64,000 nucleotides of DNA from Firmicutes bacterium UBA6113 (GTDB taxonomy: Bacteria > Bacillota > Clostridia > Tissierellales > Sedimentibacteraceae): the NCBI GenBank assembly GCA_002422545.1, contig DIWF01000036.1, positions 124,001 to 188,000 of the forward strand, read 5' to 3'. The notes under the pieces were generated by a model. It made no database searches. It saw nothing but the letters and a program-made list of their open reading frames with translations, and had not been told where the DNA came from. A program made the position numbers and the translations under genes. Shown here in pieces: positions 1 through 8,886 of this stretch. Within the stretch, counting starts at the first letter, position 1. Every line of letters begins with the position of its first letter.

Positions 1-603
1 TTTATTTATTAGTTTTTCAAATTCTTCTTGTGCCAGAGCATCTGACTTCCATTCATATGTATAACCTCTTCCGACTCTTTTTCTAATAACAAAACAAAAT
101 TGTTCCGGTTTATCCAATTCATCTTGTTTATAGAATCTCCATTCTAATGAATCTGTATATATTACTTTATCAATTTTTTCAGCACTTAAATGTAGTTTAA
201 TTTGTTTCGGACAATTGTTACAATCACATTTATATATAGCTTCTTTTCCATAAGGAGATTTCACTTCAATAGTTGCAATATACTTTATTTCATTTTCGTA
301 CTCAATATTATACCAGTTCCAATTACTTGCTATCAAAATGTCTGGAGTTGTAGGTTTCTCTCGACCTTGATCATCAATATATTTTCCTGAATAATGATAA
401 TAATCATGTTTACTAGTATCTGTCCCTTTTGTTCCAACATTTACAACATCATACTTTGGAAACAAGTTTTCGATAAGTCGTTTTATAACATCATTTTGAA
501 AATTAATTTCTCTAGTATCATTATTGCGTATATATTTATCAATCCATTTTTTATATTCTGTAAAGGGAATATTATCATCCATAGATTGTACTTGTAAACT
601 CAT
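1..603 (-). CDS. PD-(D/E)XK nuclease-like protein, partial at window edge
   Basis: An open frame of 201 codons starts with ATG at 601-603 and runs off the left edge without a stop. Seen: TPD at residues 86-88 and IEVK at 112-115, separated by about 25 residues in a strand-rich stretch, with an acidic N-terminal helix (Glu32). This is the spacing expected of a PD-(D/E)XK nuclease core (D88, E113, K115). A Cys cluster CxCxxC follows at 126-131 and could bind a metal. The gene lies 52 bases downstream of the TIR gene on the same strand, so the two probably form one transcript and may act as a defence pair. The nuclease fold is inferred from the motif alone; the C-terminus is not in the window. 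I do not recognise a named family. Confidence 0.6.
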   Translation of the reverse strand, partial: MSLQVQSMDDNIPFTEYKKWIDKYIRNNDTREINFQNDVIKRLIENLFPKYDVVNVGTKGTDTSKHDYYHYSGKYIDDQGREKPTTPDILIASNWNWYNIEYENEIKYIATIEVKSPYGKEAIYKCDCNNCPKQIKLHLSAEKIDKVIYTDSLEWRFYKQDELDKPEQFCFVIRKRVGRGYTYEWKSDALAQEEFEKLINK

Positions 604-655
604 ATTCGAATCTCCCATATTATAGTCTGCGGATTGTTTTCTTTCTAAATTGCAT

Positions 656-1480
656 TTACAATAATTGTATAAACTCTTCTGCTAATTCTTCTGCTGTAAA
701 ATCTGCTGATTTTAAAGCTAGCATATCAGCAAGCATAGGACTGTTTTTCTTCACAACATCTTTGGAAATATTATGCCACAATGGTAAAATCACTTTTCTC
801 CCATTTTCTTGTTTAGCAAATAATCCATTTAATTCTTCTCCAGTCCAAAACTTCTTGAAATATGGTTCAGACAAGATAACAATTCCATATCTGGAATTTG
901 AAAGTCCATCATCTATTGACTTTCTAAGACTATCTCCTACTCTTAACGTGAATTTGTCATACCATACTTTCGCACCTTTATCTATAAGCGAAGTAGCTAA
1001 CGGTTCCGCAATTGCTTCCTTATCCTCTGACGCATGAGATATAAAAAAATCATATTCTTTTTTTTCTGCAATATTAGCGCTTACTGTAGTAGACGGAGAG
1101 ACTTTTATCTCATTAATCAACTGTCGTTGTTCTTCAATAATAGAGTTTTGTTTTTTGAGAGAAACATCGTAAAGTTTAGCTTGTTCTTTCTGCAATTCAC
1201 TCTGGGCTTTAGAAATTTCCATTCTTTTTTTGTTTATTTTCACATTAATATCTGTTTGGTTTTTTCTACTTTTCAAAATTTTCTCATTATCAGAGTCAAT
1301 TGATCTTTGTTTTGATTTCATTTGAGTTATGGATGTATTTTTATTTACAGACTTCTCTATTCTTTGAATATTTTTAAGATATCCTACTTCCTTATTACCT
1401 TCACGTTCCAATTCTCTGGATAAACGTTCAACTTCTGATTGAAGTGAGCGAATCTTACTTTCTATTGAGCTTACTGACAT
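656..1480 (-). CDS. Coiled-coil TIR-domain protein
   Basis: This 274-residue protein has a charged, heptad-like N-terminal half (about 1-130, rich in Glu, Lys, Gln), predicted coiled coil, and a C-terminal TIR domain (about 141-274). TIR hallmarks seen: YDFFISHASEDKE at 143-155, VWYDKFTLRVGDS at 172-184, and FWTGEEL at 211-217, where Glu216 sits at the usual catalytic glutamate position of NAD-consuming TIRs. The start is supported by GAAAGGA upstream of ATG. Bacterial TIR proteins of this kind often act in anti-phage defence by cleaving NAD+ or making cyclic ADP-ribose signals; the coiled coil may oligomerise it. It precedes the PD-(D/E)XK gene on the same strand. That it is an antiviral effector here is inference from family and context. 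Confidence 0.8.
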   Translation of the reverse strand: MSVSSIESKIRSLQSEVERLSRELEREGNKEVGYLKNIQRIEKSVNKNTSITQMKSKQRSIDSDNEKILKSRKNQTDINVKINKKRMEISKAQSELQKEQAKLYDVSLKKQNSIIEEQRQLINEIKVSPSTTVSANIAEKKEYDFFISHASEDKEAIAEPLATSLIDKGAKVWYDKFTLRVGDSLRKSIDDGLSNSRYGIVILSEPYFKKFWTGEELNGLFAKQENGRKVILPLWHNISKDVVKKNSPMLADMLALKSADFTAEELAEEFIQLL

Positions 1481-1607
1481 AGTAATTCCTTTCTATAATC
1501 CCTTCCCCGGTTCCAACTTACGTTCTTTCCTACCAGGCATTAACATTTCCACAAAATCAAAAATCAATTTTGAATGAGTCAAAATTATTTTAGTGTTTCA
1601 TTCTATT

Positions 1608-1808
1608 TTACCAACTTGTACACTTAAAAAATTCATCCTCAACTAAAATCGCACTAAATATTTCAAGTCTTAACGTCTCATCCTCATCATAATTACAATT
1701 TAAAATAACCTCCATTATGCGTCTGAGCAATTCCTCATTGATATGTCCTGCGGCTACATGGTAACTGATATTTTCCATCTCTCTGAAATAGATATTGACA
1801 ATTGACAT
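1608..1808 (-). CDS. Small hypothetical protein
   Basis: This frame of 66 codons encodes an acidic, mostly helical protein (for example RRIMEVI and DEDETLRLEIF). A second in-frame ATG at codon 11 is possible, but its AGAGAG sits directly against it. No family is recognised and there are no membrane segments. It stands alone between the TIR gene and the DUF6933-like gene on the same strand. It could be a real small accessory gene or the tail of a decayed one. Confidence 0.35.
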   Translation of the reverse strand: MSIVNIYFREMENISYHVAAGHINEELLRRIMEVILNCNYDEDETLRLEIFSAILVEDEFFKCTSW

Positions 1809-1925
1809 ATATCAATTTTTCAATAAAAACATTGCTGTTAATATAAGAGACCACTGGGGACGATTTTTCATGTCCAATTTGCACTCTACAAATATTCTTT
1901 AATTAAGCCATTTTCATGCAGAATT

Positions 1926-1951
1926 GCCACCGAGAGCCGTCCCCTCATATG
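1926..1951. repeat. Dispersed repeat with GAG(A/G)(A/G)CCGT core, copy A
   Basis: A 26-base stretch containing ACCGAGAGCCGTCCCC, followed by TCATATG, closely matches 12536-12560 (ACTGAGAACCGTACCC, then TATATG). On the other strand it reads as GGGGACGG-type sequence, the kind of short dispersed element often seen beside REP-type transposases in Clostridia. No transposase is visible next to it. Confidence 0.5.
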
Positions 1952-1958
1952 GCTACGA

Positions 1959-2531
1959 TTACTCTTCATGTCTCGAATATTTTCTAAAATCAATTATTTT
2001 TGCTGACTTTCTCTTCTCAGCTACTCCCAAGCGTTCCATATCCAATTGAAATAGTTCAGTCGGATATCCAAATTCTTCAAAACCAGGCGGTGTACAAATA
2101 TCTCTATTTATGTATTCGCTCAGCTCCCTTTGGTACTTCACTTCCTTCTCTAATGCATCATCATAAAAATCGATACATGTTGCTACCCTATTGACTCCTC
2201 CAACTGCTTTCTTCCCGTGAGTTTTGGTAAGCTTAGCATCGCCTGCCATCTGCATATATTTGTTTATCTGACTTTCTGAATATCCCTCTGCTCGCATTGC
2301 TAAACAAATAACGTTGTGAATATAAACCACATAATAATTCCAGTCTCTTGATTCAATATCTGTCATAGCAATTGCATATCTGCTGCTTACATTCACTACT
2401 AGCAAAACATTTCTGTTTTTATATTTTATTAAATGAGTATCCCAACAAAATGCTAAATCTTCCTCTTCTACTGGAGCAAGTTCCGCTTCCTTTACTCTTT
2501 TTTGCACTATTCCCGATAATCCAATCTGCAT
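1959..2531 (-). CDS. DUF6933-like hypothetical protein
   Basis: A 190-residue soluble protein. The pattern FCWDTHLIKYKNRN...LLVVN..SRYA near residues 28-55 matches what I recall of the DUF6933 family, in which a short N-terminal segment is followed by a beta-hairpin with a conserved NxxSRY motif. No catalytic residues are evident and no function is known for the family. The start is supported by AGAGGACA upstream of ATG. The gene follows the UPF0158-like gene with a 9-base gap, so they are probably co-transcribed. A DUF6933-UPF0158 pairing is plausible for accessory regions. Family assignment is from memory of the motif and not from a search. Confidence 0.55.
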   Translation of the reverse strand: MQIGLSGIVQKRVKEAELAPVEEEDLAFCWDTHLIKYKNRNVLLVVNVSSRYAIAMTDIESRDWNYYVVYIHNVICLAMRAEGYSESQINKYMQMAGDAKLTKTHGKKAVGGVNRVATCIDFYDDALEKEVKYQRELSEYINRDICTPPGFEEFGYPTELFQLDMERLGVAEKRKSAKIIDFRKYSRHEE

Positions 2532-2540
2532 TTGTGTCCT

Positions 2541-2963
2541 CTATTCTATGATTTCGATATTATTTCTTTCACACCATTCTCTTGCAACTTTTTCGTAAGC
2601 ACCGTCTCTATGCTTATACCACTTCTGTTCCAAGCCTAAATTACATAGCTTATCTTTAAATCTTCTGTAAGCACCTCTGCCATGAATCACATTTTCCAAT
2701 TCATCCTGTGCTTTACCTTCTGGCAATTCGTATATAAAATTTTCCATCATGCTATATTCGTCGATATCGTACTGACCTGGCAACGGAATATAATCCTCAA
2801 TAAATCCATCTTCAATTTCTTCTATCAGCTCTGAATCATCATCACCATTAACCATGCCATCAAATATCATAAGTACTTCTTCTGTTTCTGTACTGTAATA
2901 ATATTCCGTTTCAGGATTGGTAAAACTCATTGCTTCGAGTACATCTTGTAATTTTACTTTCAT
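2541..2963 (-). CDS. UPF0158 family protein
   Basis: A strongly acidic 140-residue protein. The C-terminal part, with RRFKDKLCNLGLEQKWYKHRD (split here as RRFKDKL and WYKHRD) and the ending AREWCERNNIEI, matches the conserved RFK..L...W...R...A.EWCE.N pattern of the UPF0158 family. That family has no established function; it recurs in accessory regions and next to small unknown genes. The start is supported by AAAGGA upstream of ATG at 2963. It is the first gene of a probable two-gene unit with the DUF6933-like gene. The window gives no direct clue to function. Confidence 0.6.
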   Translation of the reverse strand: MKVKLQDVLEAMSFTNPETEYYYSTETEEVLMIFDGMVNGDDDSELIEEIEDGFIEDYIPLPGQYDIDEYSMMENFIYELPEGKAQDELENVIHGRGAYRRFKDKLCNLGLEQKWYKHRDGAYEKVAREWCERNNIEIIE

Positions 2964-3010
2964 ATCTTCTAATCCTTTCTTTAAGTTACCACTAAAGTTT
3001 CATATATTTA

Positions 3011-3487
3011 TTATTTTACTTTATCCTTTACCTTTTTATACTTCTGCTTACTACTATTAGGCTTATCTGGTATCGTCATTTCAATATAACCTAGTTCCAA
3101 AGCTGGCAACAAGTAATTATCTCTAAATGTTGGTCTATGCTTTAATCCCAATAATTCCATAAGCTCCTTGGTTGAACATTCTTTATCACCGATAACCTCT
3201 AATAATCTTTCAACTTGTTCGGTAACTTGTTCTATGACTTGTTCGATGTCAGCCTTCTTTGCCCAATCAACTAATTCTTTTATCAGCTGTGGAACCTGAT
3301 TTGCAGGATGCGCCATATGCACTAACTGTTTTCCGGCAAATACGCCTACACCAACACTTCGAAATGTTCCTGCTTCTTTTGTCAATTCATTCATCGACAC
3401 TTTATGAGCTTCTCCATTATACATCAGCTGGAACACAAGGTCCTGGAGCTCTACCAGGTTCCTTCTGCCTAACCCATTTAACCCCAA
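3011..3487 (-). pseudogene. Fic family gene remnant lacking the catalytic core
   Basis: A 158-codon frame starting with TTG. Residues about 35-75 (GTFRSVGVGVFAGKQ, VHMAHPANQVPQLI, ELVDWAKK) match the segment just before the active site of Fic AMP-transferases. Residues about 95-158 match the winged-helix C-terminal domain that follows Fic cores (STKELMELLGLKHRPTFRDN, YLLPALELGYIEMT, PDKPNSSKQKY). The catalytic HPFxxGNGR block that should lie between them is missing: the sequence jumps from the DWAKKADI region straight to EQVIEQVTEQV. The N-terminal inhibitory region is also absent and no good ribosome site precedes the TTG. I infer an internal deletion plus loss of the 5' end, so the gene is dead or reduced to a DNA-binding remnant. 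Confidence 0.75.
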
Positions 3488-3972
3488 TACGTTAAACCTT
3501 AAATGGAATAATAGGGAAGCTAACTACGATCATATTGATACAGTTGAAGAATGGATTTTGCTGCCAAATGGTCAAGTTCAAAGAAGGCGCTCTTTACTTA
3601 AATTAGGAAGGTCATTTATGAATCATAACGGTGTTAAGTTTGACCTTTTCGCCAAAAACAAAGAAATTAATATTGACAACCGGAGATGGCGGTTCTGGTT
3701 ATGATCCATTTAATTTAAGCTAAGATATAGTGGAAGTTGCAGGCAAAACAATTGAACTTACGCTACTATATTAATTCTTATTTCTTATTTAAATTTAGGA
3801 AAGACCTTCTATTTAAGAAGGCTCTTGAATAGGTAAATAAACCTTCTTCAATTCTATACAATTTATGCTTATTAACCCTATTGGTCTTACTATTTTGTAT
3901 TTTCTCAATCTCATCCGATAGCAACAATGATGGTAATGCACAGAACCTTACTGGATATTTCTGGTACTACTC
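3488..3972. other. Gene-poor stretch with a possible coding remnant
   Basis: No intact gene is seen. On the plus strand a frame open from about 3480 to 3704 has a protein-like composition (EEWILLPNGQVQRRRSLL, then FMNHNGVKFDLFAKNKE) but no start codon. It may be the 3' remnant of a lost gene. A small hairpin (ACCTTCTATTTAAGAAGG) lies near 3803-3820. The rest is AT-rich and featureless. Confidence 0.35.
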
Positions 3973-4230
3973 TTAATACATTGCTCTTTCTGCAATTATA
4001 ATCTTCCTTATACCTCTAATCTGCCATATCGCTATAAGATCTTCTTCCTTTATTTTTCCTAACCGCTTACCATTTCTTTCATCATAAAATTCTCCAGTAT
4101 ATAAGTTAAGTTTCCAAGGTTTTTTATCGATTTGATACTGTGTTCTTATTATAGTTTGTAATATGTTGCTCGTCCATCTTGGTTGACATTTACAAAGGTG
4201 TTGACTTTTTAACAAGTATAAGTATATCAA
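3973..4230 (-). CDS. Doubtful small protein or remnant
   Basis: This 85-codon frame begins with TTG and has no ribosome site. Only the second half looks protein-like (KPWKLNLYTGEFYDERNGKRL, then GKIKEEDLIAIWQIRG). It is probably the end of a decayed gene in this accessory region. No family is recognised. Confidence 0.25.
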   Translation of the reverse strand: MIYLYLLKSQHLCKCQPRWTSNILQTIIRTQYQIDKKPWKLNLYTGEFYDERNGKRLGKIKEEDLIAIWQIRGIRKIIIAERAMY

Positions 4231-4277
4231 CAGCTAATTTAATACTGTGAATCGATTATAAGATGGACCTCTATACA

Positions 4278-5441
4278 CTAAAATGATGATTTTCCATATT
4301 GATTAAACAAAATCTCAAGCATTGTGTTTATCCTATTTGCAGCGTAATGAGTTATTGCAATATAAGCTTTTTGGTGATGCCTTGTTCGTAAGCTCGGGAT
4401 TGGCGTTGTAGGATTGTTATCAGTATTTGGATATAACCTATAACCTACTTCTGCAATTATATCATTCAATGATATGCAATTAATTATCTTTGTGTCTACT
4501 GTTTCGATGTCATACAGCTCTACATAATATTTATAATCAATAGTCCAAGGATGCTCCTTTATTAGATTATCGTCAGTAATATTATTGCGGTCATAGCCCT
4601 TTGTCTTAGCTCGACCTACAATAATTGGAGTTCCAGCACCAGACTTGTCCCAGCTGACAGCTGAAAGAAAAACAGTAGTGTCTTTATTCAGGCTTCTTGG
4701 AGATTTTGAGGAGGCTGTGAAATATATCCCTTTATGATTATAAAGATTAGGTTTATATAGTATATTAGGGTCAATTCGTCTATTAGCTGCACCCTCGAAT
4801 TTTAAGATAGCCGAGGCAACTTCATTGGATAGACCGAGTATGTTCTCCACTTCATCAGTTTGTATTACATCGGGTATTTTATTTGTACTAACCTCTGCGC
4901 CAAAACGTACAGGATTTGGTCTACTAAACTGATTACGTCCTTTAATTGCTTTTTGAACGATTAGAATTTCATCCTCAATTATATCGCCAATGACCTTGAA
5001 ATCACCTGACTCATGAATAGCCAGCAACATCTTATCAAAGTAGTCTGAAAGTTGTGCTATTAAATCATACTCATCCTCTATGTACAATGATAGCTCAATA
5101 TTGTGTCCAAAACCACCACCTGTAAAATTGGCTGACCCTATAATAGCTACATTATGATCAAACAGATACAGCTTAGCATGAAGATCTTTAAGTGCGTAAA
5201 TAACAACCCCTGCCTTTTGAAGGCTTTTTAGTGCAGTAAGACTACTTACAGATTTGATGAAATCCTCGCGATAAAAACGTGTAATCAGTTGAGCATCAAT
5301 TTCTTTGCTCATTGAGTCTACAAGGTACCGCGTCATATTTTCCTGTACAAACGGGCTAATAATTCGAATGTGATGCTCTGCCTTTTCAAAAGCGTCAACA
5401 ATCGCGTCACGATGATTTTGATTCAATAGCTCAATCGACAT
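4278..5441 (-). CDS. Phospholipase D-fold nuclease-like protein
   Basis: A 387-residue soluble protein. The N-terminal ~130 residues form a phospholipase D-like domain with one HKD motif: DLHAKLYLFD (H88, K90, D95), then GSANFT (S103, N105) and Glu116 in NIELSLY. Single-HKD proteins act as dimers and include nucleases. The C-terminal ~200 residues (VSTNKIPDVIQTDEV onward) are of unknown fold and could bind DNA. It has a good start (AGGAGTTTGATATG) and lies 207 bases downstream of hsdR on the same strand. PLD-type proteins of this layout are found beside restriction-modification genes and helicases in defence islands. A role as a nuclease partner of the type I system or as separate defence is inference. 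Confidence 0.75.
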   Translation of the reverse strand: MSIELLNQNHRDAIVDAFEKAEHHIRIISPFVQENMTRYLVDSMSKEIDAQLITRFYREDFIKSVSSLTALKSLQKAGVVIYALKDLHAKLYLFDHNVAIIGSANFTGGGFGHNIELSLYIEDEYDLIAQLSDYFDKMLLAIHESGDFKVIGDIIEDEILIVQKAIKGRNQFSRPNPVRFGAEVSTNKIPDVIQTDEVENILGLSNEVASAILKFEGAANRRIDPNILYKPNLYNHKGIYFTASSKSPRSLNKDTTVFLSAVSWDKSGAGTPIIVGRAKTKGYDRNNITDDNLIKEHPWTIDYKYYVELYDIETVDTKIINCISLNDIIAEVGYRLYPNTDNNPTTPIPSLRTRHHQKAYIAITHYAANRINTMLEILFNQYGKSSF

Positions 5442-5648
5442 ATCAAACTCCTATATTTGGCTTAGCCAGATTCTTTTATACATGTCATACAAGACAAAAG
5501 CTCTTAATTAGGTTTAGGACATATTTCATACTCTTTATCGGGTATCGGTTAAATATGTTTTTGTTATCCATATAATTAATTTTGCGAAAACTTGAGTACT
5601 AGAGCAGCCTATTGATTTTTAAGTGTCAGAGATATGATTCGCCCTTCC

Positions 5649-8600
5649 TTAGAAATTATCATTTGAGCCATAGGGATTTTGGGGTTCAGCTGCCATCGAA
5701 AGATTGCCATGTATATCATTGTTATACACCACATTTTCCTTTTCTATGAATGAACTTGAACCACCGATGCCGAAGTACTTCTCAAAAAATGCCTTCAGCC
5801 TATCAATAACACCCTGTTTTTTCTCGGCTCTGCCACCGCCGCCAAATCGGGATACAGGAGGCATAATCTTATCTATATCTGTCCCTGCAGTCTTGATTTC
5901 ACCATCACGGAATGCATTCTCTAGAAATTTACGAGTATCTTCAGGCTTCAGCTTTTCTTCTGTGATAATTGTTTGAAGTTCTTCTTCACGCTGTTTCACA
6001 ACATAATCGTGCCACTCACTAATTATATCATCCTCATCATTGATACCTGAAATAAATGTTTCAATTAATTGTTTCTTACTGCGGAGTTCCGGGCTGGCAT
6101 CAATTGCCTTTTTGATAGTAATCAAAACTTCCTTGTCCTCACAATGGGTATCATGGTACTTCTTAACCAGCATCAGAATATAGTCAATATTAATTTCTAT
6201 CTGCTTGATGAGTTCTATTTCAAATACGATATCGTCAATAATATCCGTGCTTTCTCCAGCTTCACGCCTGCGTTTCCACTCGTCACGCAAGTCCTGATAT
6301 CTGCCAAGATAATCCTGCAAGTCACGTTCGGTAATCAATTCTTTGCCTTGGAATTCATCAAAGGATACCAGCAAATTTCGCATACGAAGGATTGCACCGA
6401 ACAAAGCAATAAAATCCTTCTGGTTATGCTCACCGATAATCTGTGGATCTGTCAGCGGGAACTTCTGATTCAGTTCCTCCATCATATCCAAATATCCAGG
6501 CATTGCTTTATCGTTCGCAGAGATATATCCATAATAATAATCCTTAAAACTCTGGAGCAGGACAATTCCTCCAGCATTCTTATCACCAAAAAGAGAAATG
6601 GCGCTATCCACACGCTTTTGAAGATTTCTAAAACATATTATATTACCGAAAGTCTTTATAGAATTCAAAATACGGTTGGTTCTGGAAAATGCCTGAATCA
6701 ATCCATGCATCTTAAGGTTTTTGTCAACCCACAAGGTATTCAGTGTTGTGGCATCAAAGCCTGTAAGGAACATATTTACTACAATCAGCAAATCCAGTTC
6801 CTTGTTCTTCATACGAAGGGATACATCCTTGTAATAATTCTGGAACTTGTCACTGGATGTATCATAGTTGGTATGGAACATTTCATTATAGTCTCTGATA
6901 GCTGACTCAAGAAAATCACGGGAGTTCTGGTCAAGAGCAGAAGTGTCCTCTGAATTTTCCTCGTCCAATATACCGTCAGTTTCTTCTTCGTTTGCACCAT
7001 AACTGAATATGGTAGCTACACGCAGTCTTCGTGTTGGGTCGGCAGCCATCTGCTTTTGGAATTCTTGATAATACAACTTTGCCATTGGCACAGATGATAC
7101 GGCAAAAATGGAGTTGAAGCCACTGACACGCTGTTTCTGTTTTATTTCCTCAACGGAACCTCTTGCAGCAGAGGCAACTTCAGTAATATTCGTAAGAGAA
7201 TTGAAAATGTAAGTCTTATCTCCACGGTATGTCTTCTGGTCAAAATGCTCCATAATATACTTTGTTACAAGGGAAATACGCTGTGGTGCCATCATTGCTT
7301 TTTCACGGTTAATATCCCACACCATTTCATCACTGATTTCTTCTTCTGTATCCATTGTCTTTATGTAATCCACACGGAACGGAAGAACATTCTTGTCGTT
7401 GATGGCATCTACTATGGTATAGGTATGAAGCTGGTCGCCGAATGTCTGGCCGGTAGTAAAGAATTCCGGGTTCTTTGACGCTCCGGAATTAGCTGCAAAA
7501 ATCGGTGTACCTGTAAATCCGAACAGATGATACTTTTTGAAGTTTTTTATAATAGCCGAATGCATATCCCCAAACTGGCTGCGATGACATTCATCAAAAA
7601 TAATGACAACATGTTTTTCATACACTTCATGTCCACTGTATTTCTTAATGAAAGTTGCCAGCTTCTGAATTGTTGTGATAATAATTGTTGCATTTGGATT
7701 TTCCAGCTGTTTTTTCAAAACAGCAGTAGAGGTGTTGCTGTTGGCAGCACCCTTTTCAAAACGATCATATTCTTTCATTGTCTGGTAATCCAAATCCTTA
7801 CGGTCCACCACAAACAGCACCTTATCGATATATGGAAGCTGTGAAGCCAGCCTTGCAGTCTTGAATGAGGTCAGCGTTTTACCTGAACCCGTTGTATGCC
7901 AGATATAGCCGCCGCCTGCAACACTGCCATACTTTTTATAGTTATTGGCAATTTCAATTCTATTAAGAATTCTCTCAGTAGCAGTAATTTGATAAGGGCG
8001 CATAACCATCAGCATGTTTTCTGATGTAAAGACACAATACTTGGTCAAGACATTAAGCAAAGAGTGCTTTGCGAAAAATGTCTTTGTGAAATCAATCAAG
8101 TCAGGAATCACACGATTGTTGGCATCTGCCCAAAAAGAAGTAAACTCGAAGCTGTTGCTGGTTTTTCCTTTTTTAGTCTTGCCAGAATTCGCATCCTTGA
8201 TTGCATTAAAACGGGTACTGTTTGAATAATACTTTGTATTCGTTCCATTGGAGATAACAAAAATCTGCACATATTCAAACAATCCGCAACCTGCCCAAAA
8301 AGAATCACGTTGGTAGCGGTCAATCTGATTGAATGCTTCACGGATAGCAACGCCTCTGCGTTTCAGTTCGATATGCACCAAAGGTAGACCATTGACAAGC
8401 ACCGTCACATCGTAGCGGTTATCATATTTTGCACCTTCTGATGTACCTAATACATACTGGTTGATGACTTGTAGACAGTTGTTGTGTATATTCTTTTTAT
8501 CTATTAGAGTGATGTTCTTGGAAGTACCATCATCACGTTTTAGCACCTGCACATAATCCTCTTGTATCTTTCGGGTCTTTTCTACGATATGTTCATTTGG

Positions 8601-8870
8601 ATTTACCACTGCACTTAAAAAAAACTGCTCCCATTCCGTATTGGAGAATTGATAATGGTTCAGCTCCTCAAGCTTGTTACGGAGATTTGCAATCAAATCT
8701 TTTTCTGTATGGATTTGCAGATATTCATAACCCTGCTCACAAAGCAGGCGAATAAATTCCTTTTCCAGTGCAGCTTCGCTTTGGTAGCTGTCAGAACGTG
8801 CCTTCACAGGCTCATATTCTGTAACAACTGTATTTTCATTTGTCTGTGCGACAATGTTAAAATAAGGCAT
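5649..8870 (-). CDS. hsdR: Type I restriction enzyme R subunit
   Basis: This 1073-residue protein has the full type I HsdR layout. The N-terminal nuclease domain shows Asp154 in RYDVTV and E168-L-K170 in HIELKRRG, the PD-(D/E)XK site. A superfamily 2 helicase follows, with Walker A HTTGSGKT at 325-332, DECHR at 426-430, FGFTGTP and, further on, QAFSRTNR (motif VI). A C-terminal helical region binds the methylase core. With HsdM and HsdS it would translocate DNA and cut far from unmethylated target sites. It is the last gene of hsdM-hsdS-hsdR, 16 bases after hsdS, with AGGAAGG before the ATG. Length and motifs are intact, so it should be active. Confidence 0.97.
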   Translation of the reverse strand: MPYFNIVAQTNENTVVTEYEPVKARSDSYQSEAALEKEFIRLLCEQGYEYLQIHTEKDLIANLRNKLEELNHYQFSNTEWEQFFLSAVVNPNEHIVEKTRKIQEDYVQVLKRDDGTSKNITLIDKKNIHNNCLQVINQYVLGTSEGAKYDNRYDVTVLVNGLPLVHIELKRRGVAIREAFNQIDRYQRDSFWAGCGLFEYVQIFVISNGTNTKYYSNSTRFNAIKDANSGKTKKGKTSNSFEFTSFWADANNRVIPDLIDFTKTFFAKHSLLNVLTKYCVFTSENMLMVMRPYQITATERILNRIEIANNYKKYGSVAGGGYIWHTTGSGKTLTSFKTARLASQLPYIDKVLFVVDRKDLDYQTMKEYDRFEKGAANSNTSTAVLKKQLENPNATIIITTIQKLATFIKKYSGHEVYEKHVVIIFDECHRSQFGDMHSAIIKNFKKYHLFGFTGTPIFAANSGASKNPEFFTTGQTFGDQLHTYTIVDAINDKNVLPFRVDYIKTMDTEEEISDEMVWDINREKAMMAPQRISLVTKYIMEHFDQKTYRGDKTYIFNSLTNITEVASAARGSVEEIKQKQRVSGFNSIFAVSSVPMAKLYYQEFQKQMAADPTRRLRVATIFSYGANEEETDGILDEENSEDTSALDQNSRDFLESAIRDYNEMFHTNYDTSSDKFQNYYKDVSLRMKNKELDLLIVVNMFLTGFDATTLNTLWVDKNLKMHGLIQAFSRTNRILNSIKTFGNIICFRNLQKRVDSAISLFGDKNAGGIVLLQSFKDYYYGYISANDKAMPGYLDMMEELNQKFPLTDPQIIGEHNQKDFIALFGAILRMRNLLVSFDEFQGKELITERDLQDYLGRYQDLRDEWKRRREAGESTDIIDDIVFEIELIKQIEINIDYILMLVKKYHDTHCEDKEVLITIKKAIDASPELRSKKQLIETFISGINDEDDIISEWHDYVVKQREEELQTIITEEKLKPEDTRKFLENAFRDGEIKTAGTDIDKIMPPVSRFGGGGRAEKKQGVIDRLKAFFEKYFGIGGSSSFIEKENVVYNNDIHGNLSMAAEPQNPYGSNDNF

Positions 8871-8886
8871 AGCATTCGCTTCCTTC

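Noticed and set aside
202..597. Two short plus-strand frames at the left edge
   Set aside because: They lie opposite the open PD-(D/E)XK frame, which has a better start and a catalytic motif.
6069..6905. A 278-codon plus-strand frame opposite hsdR
   Set aside because: Long by chance in AT-rich antisense; the hsdR frame has all family motifs and this one has none.
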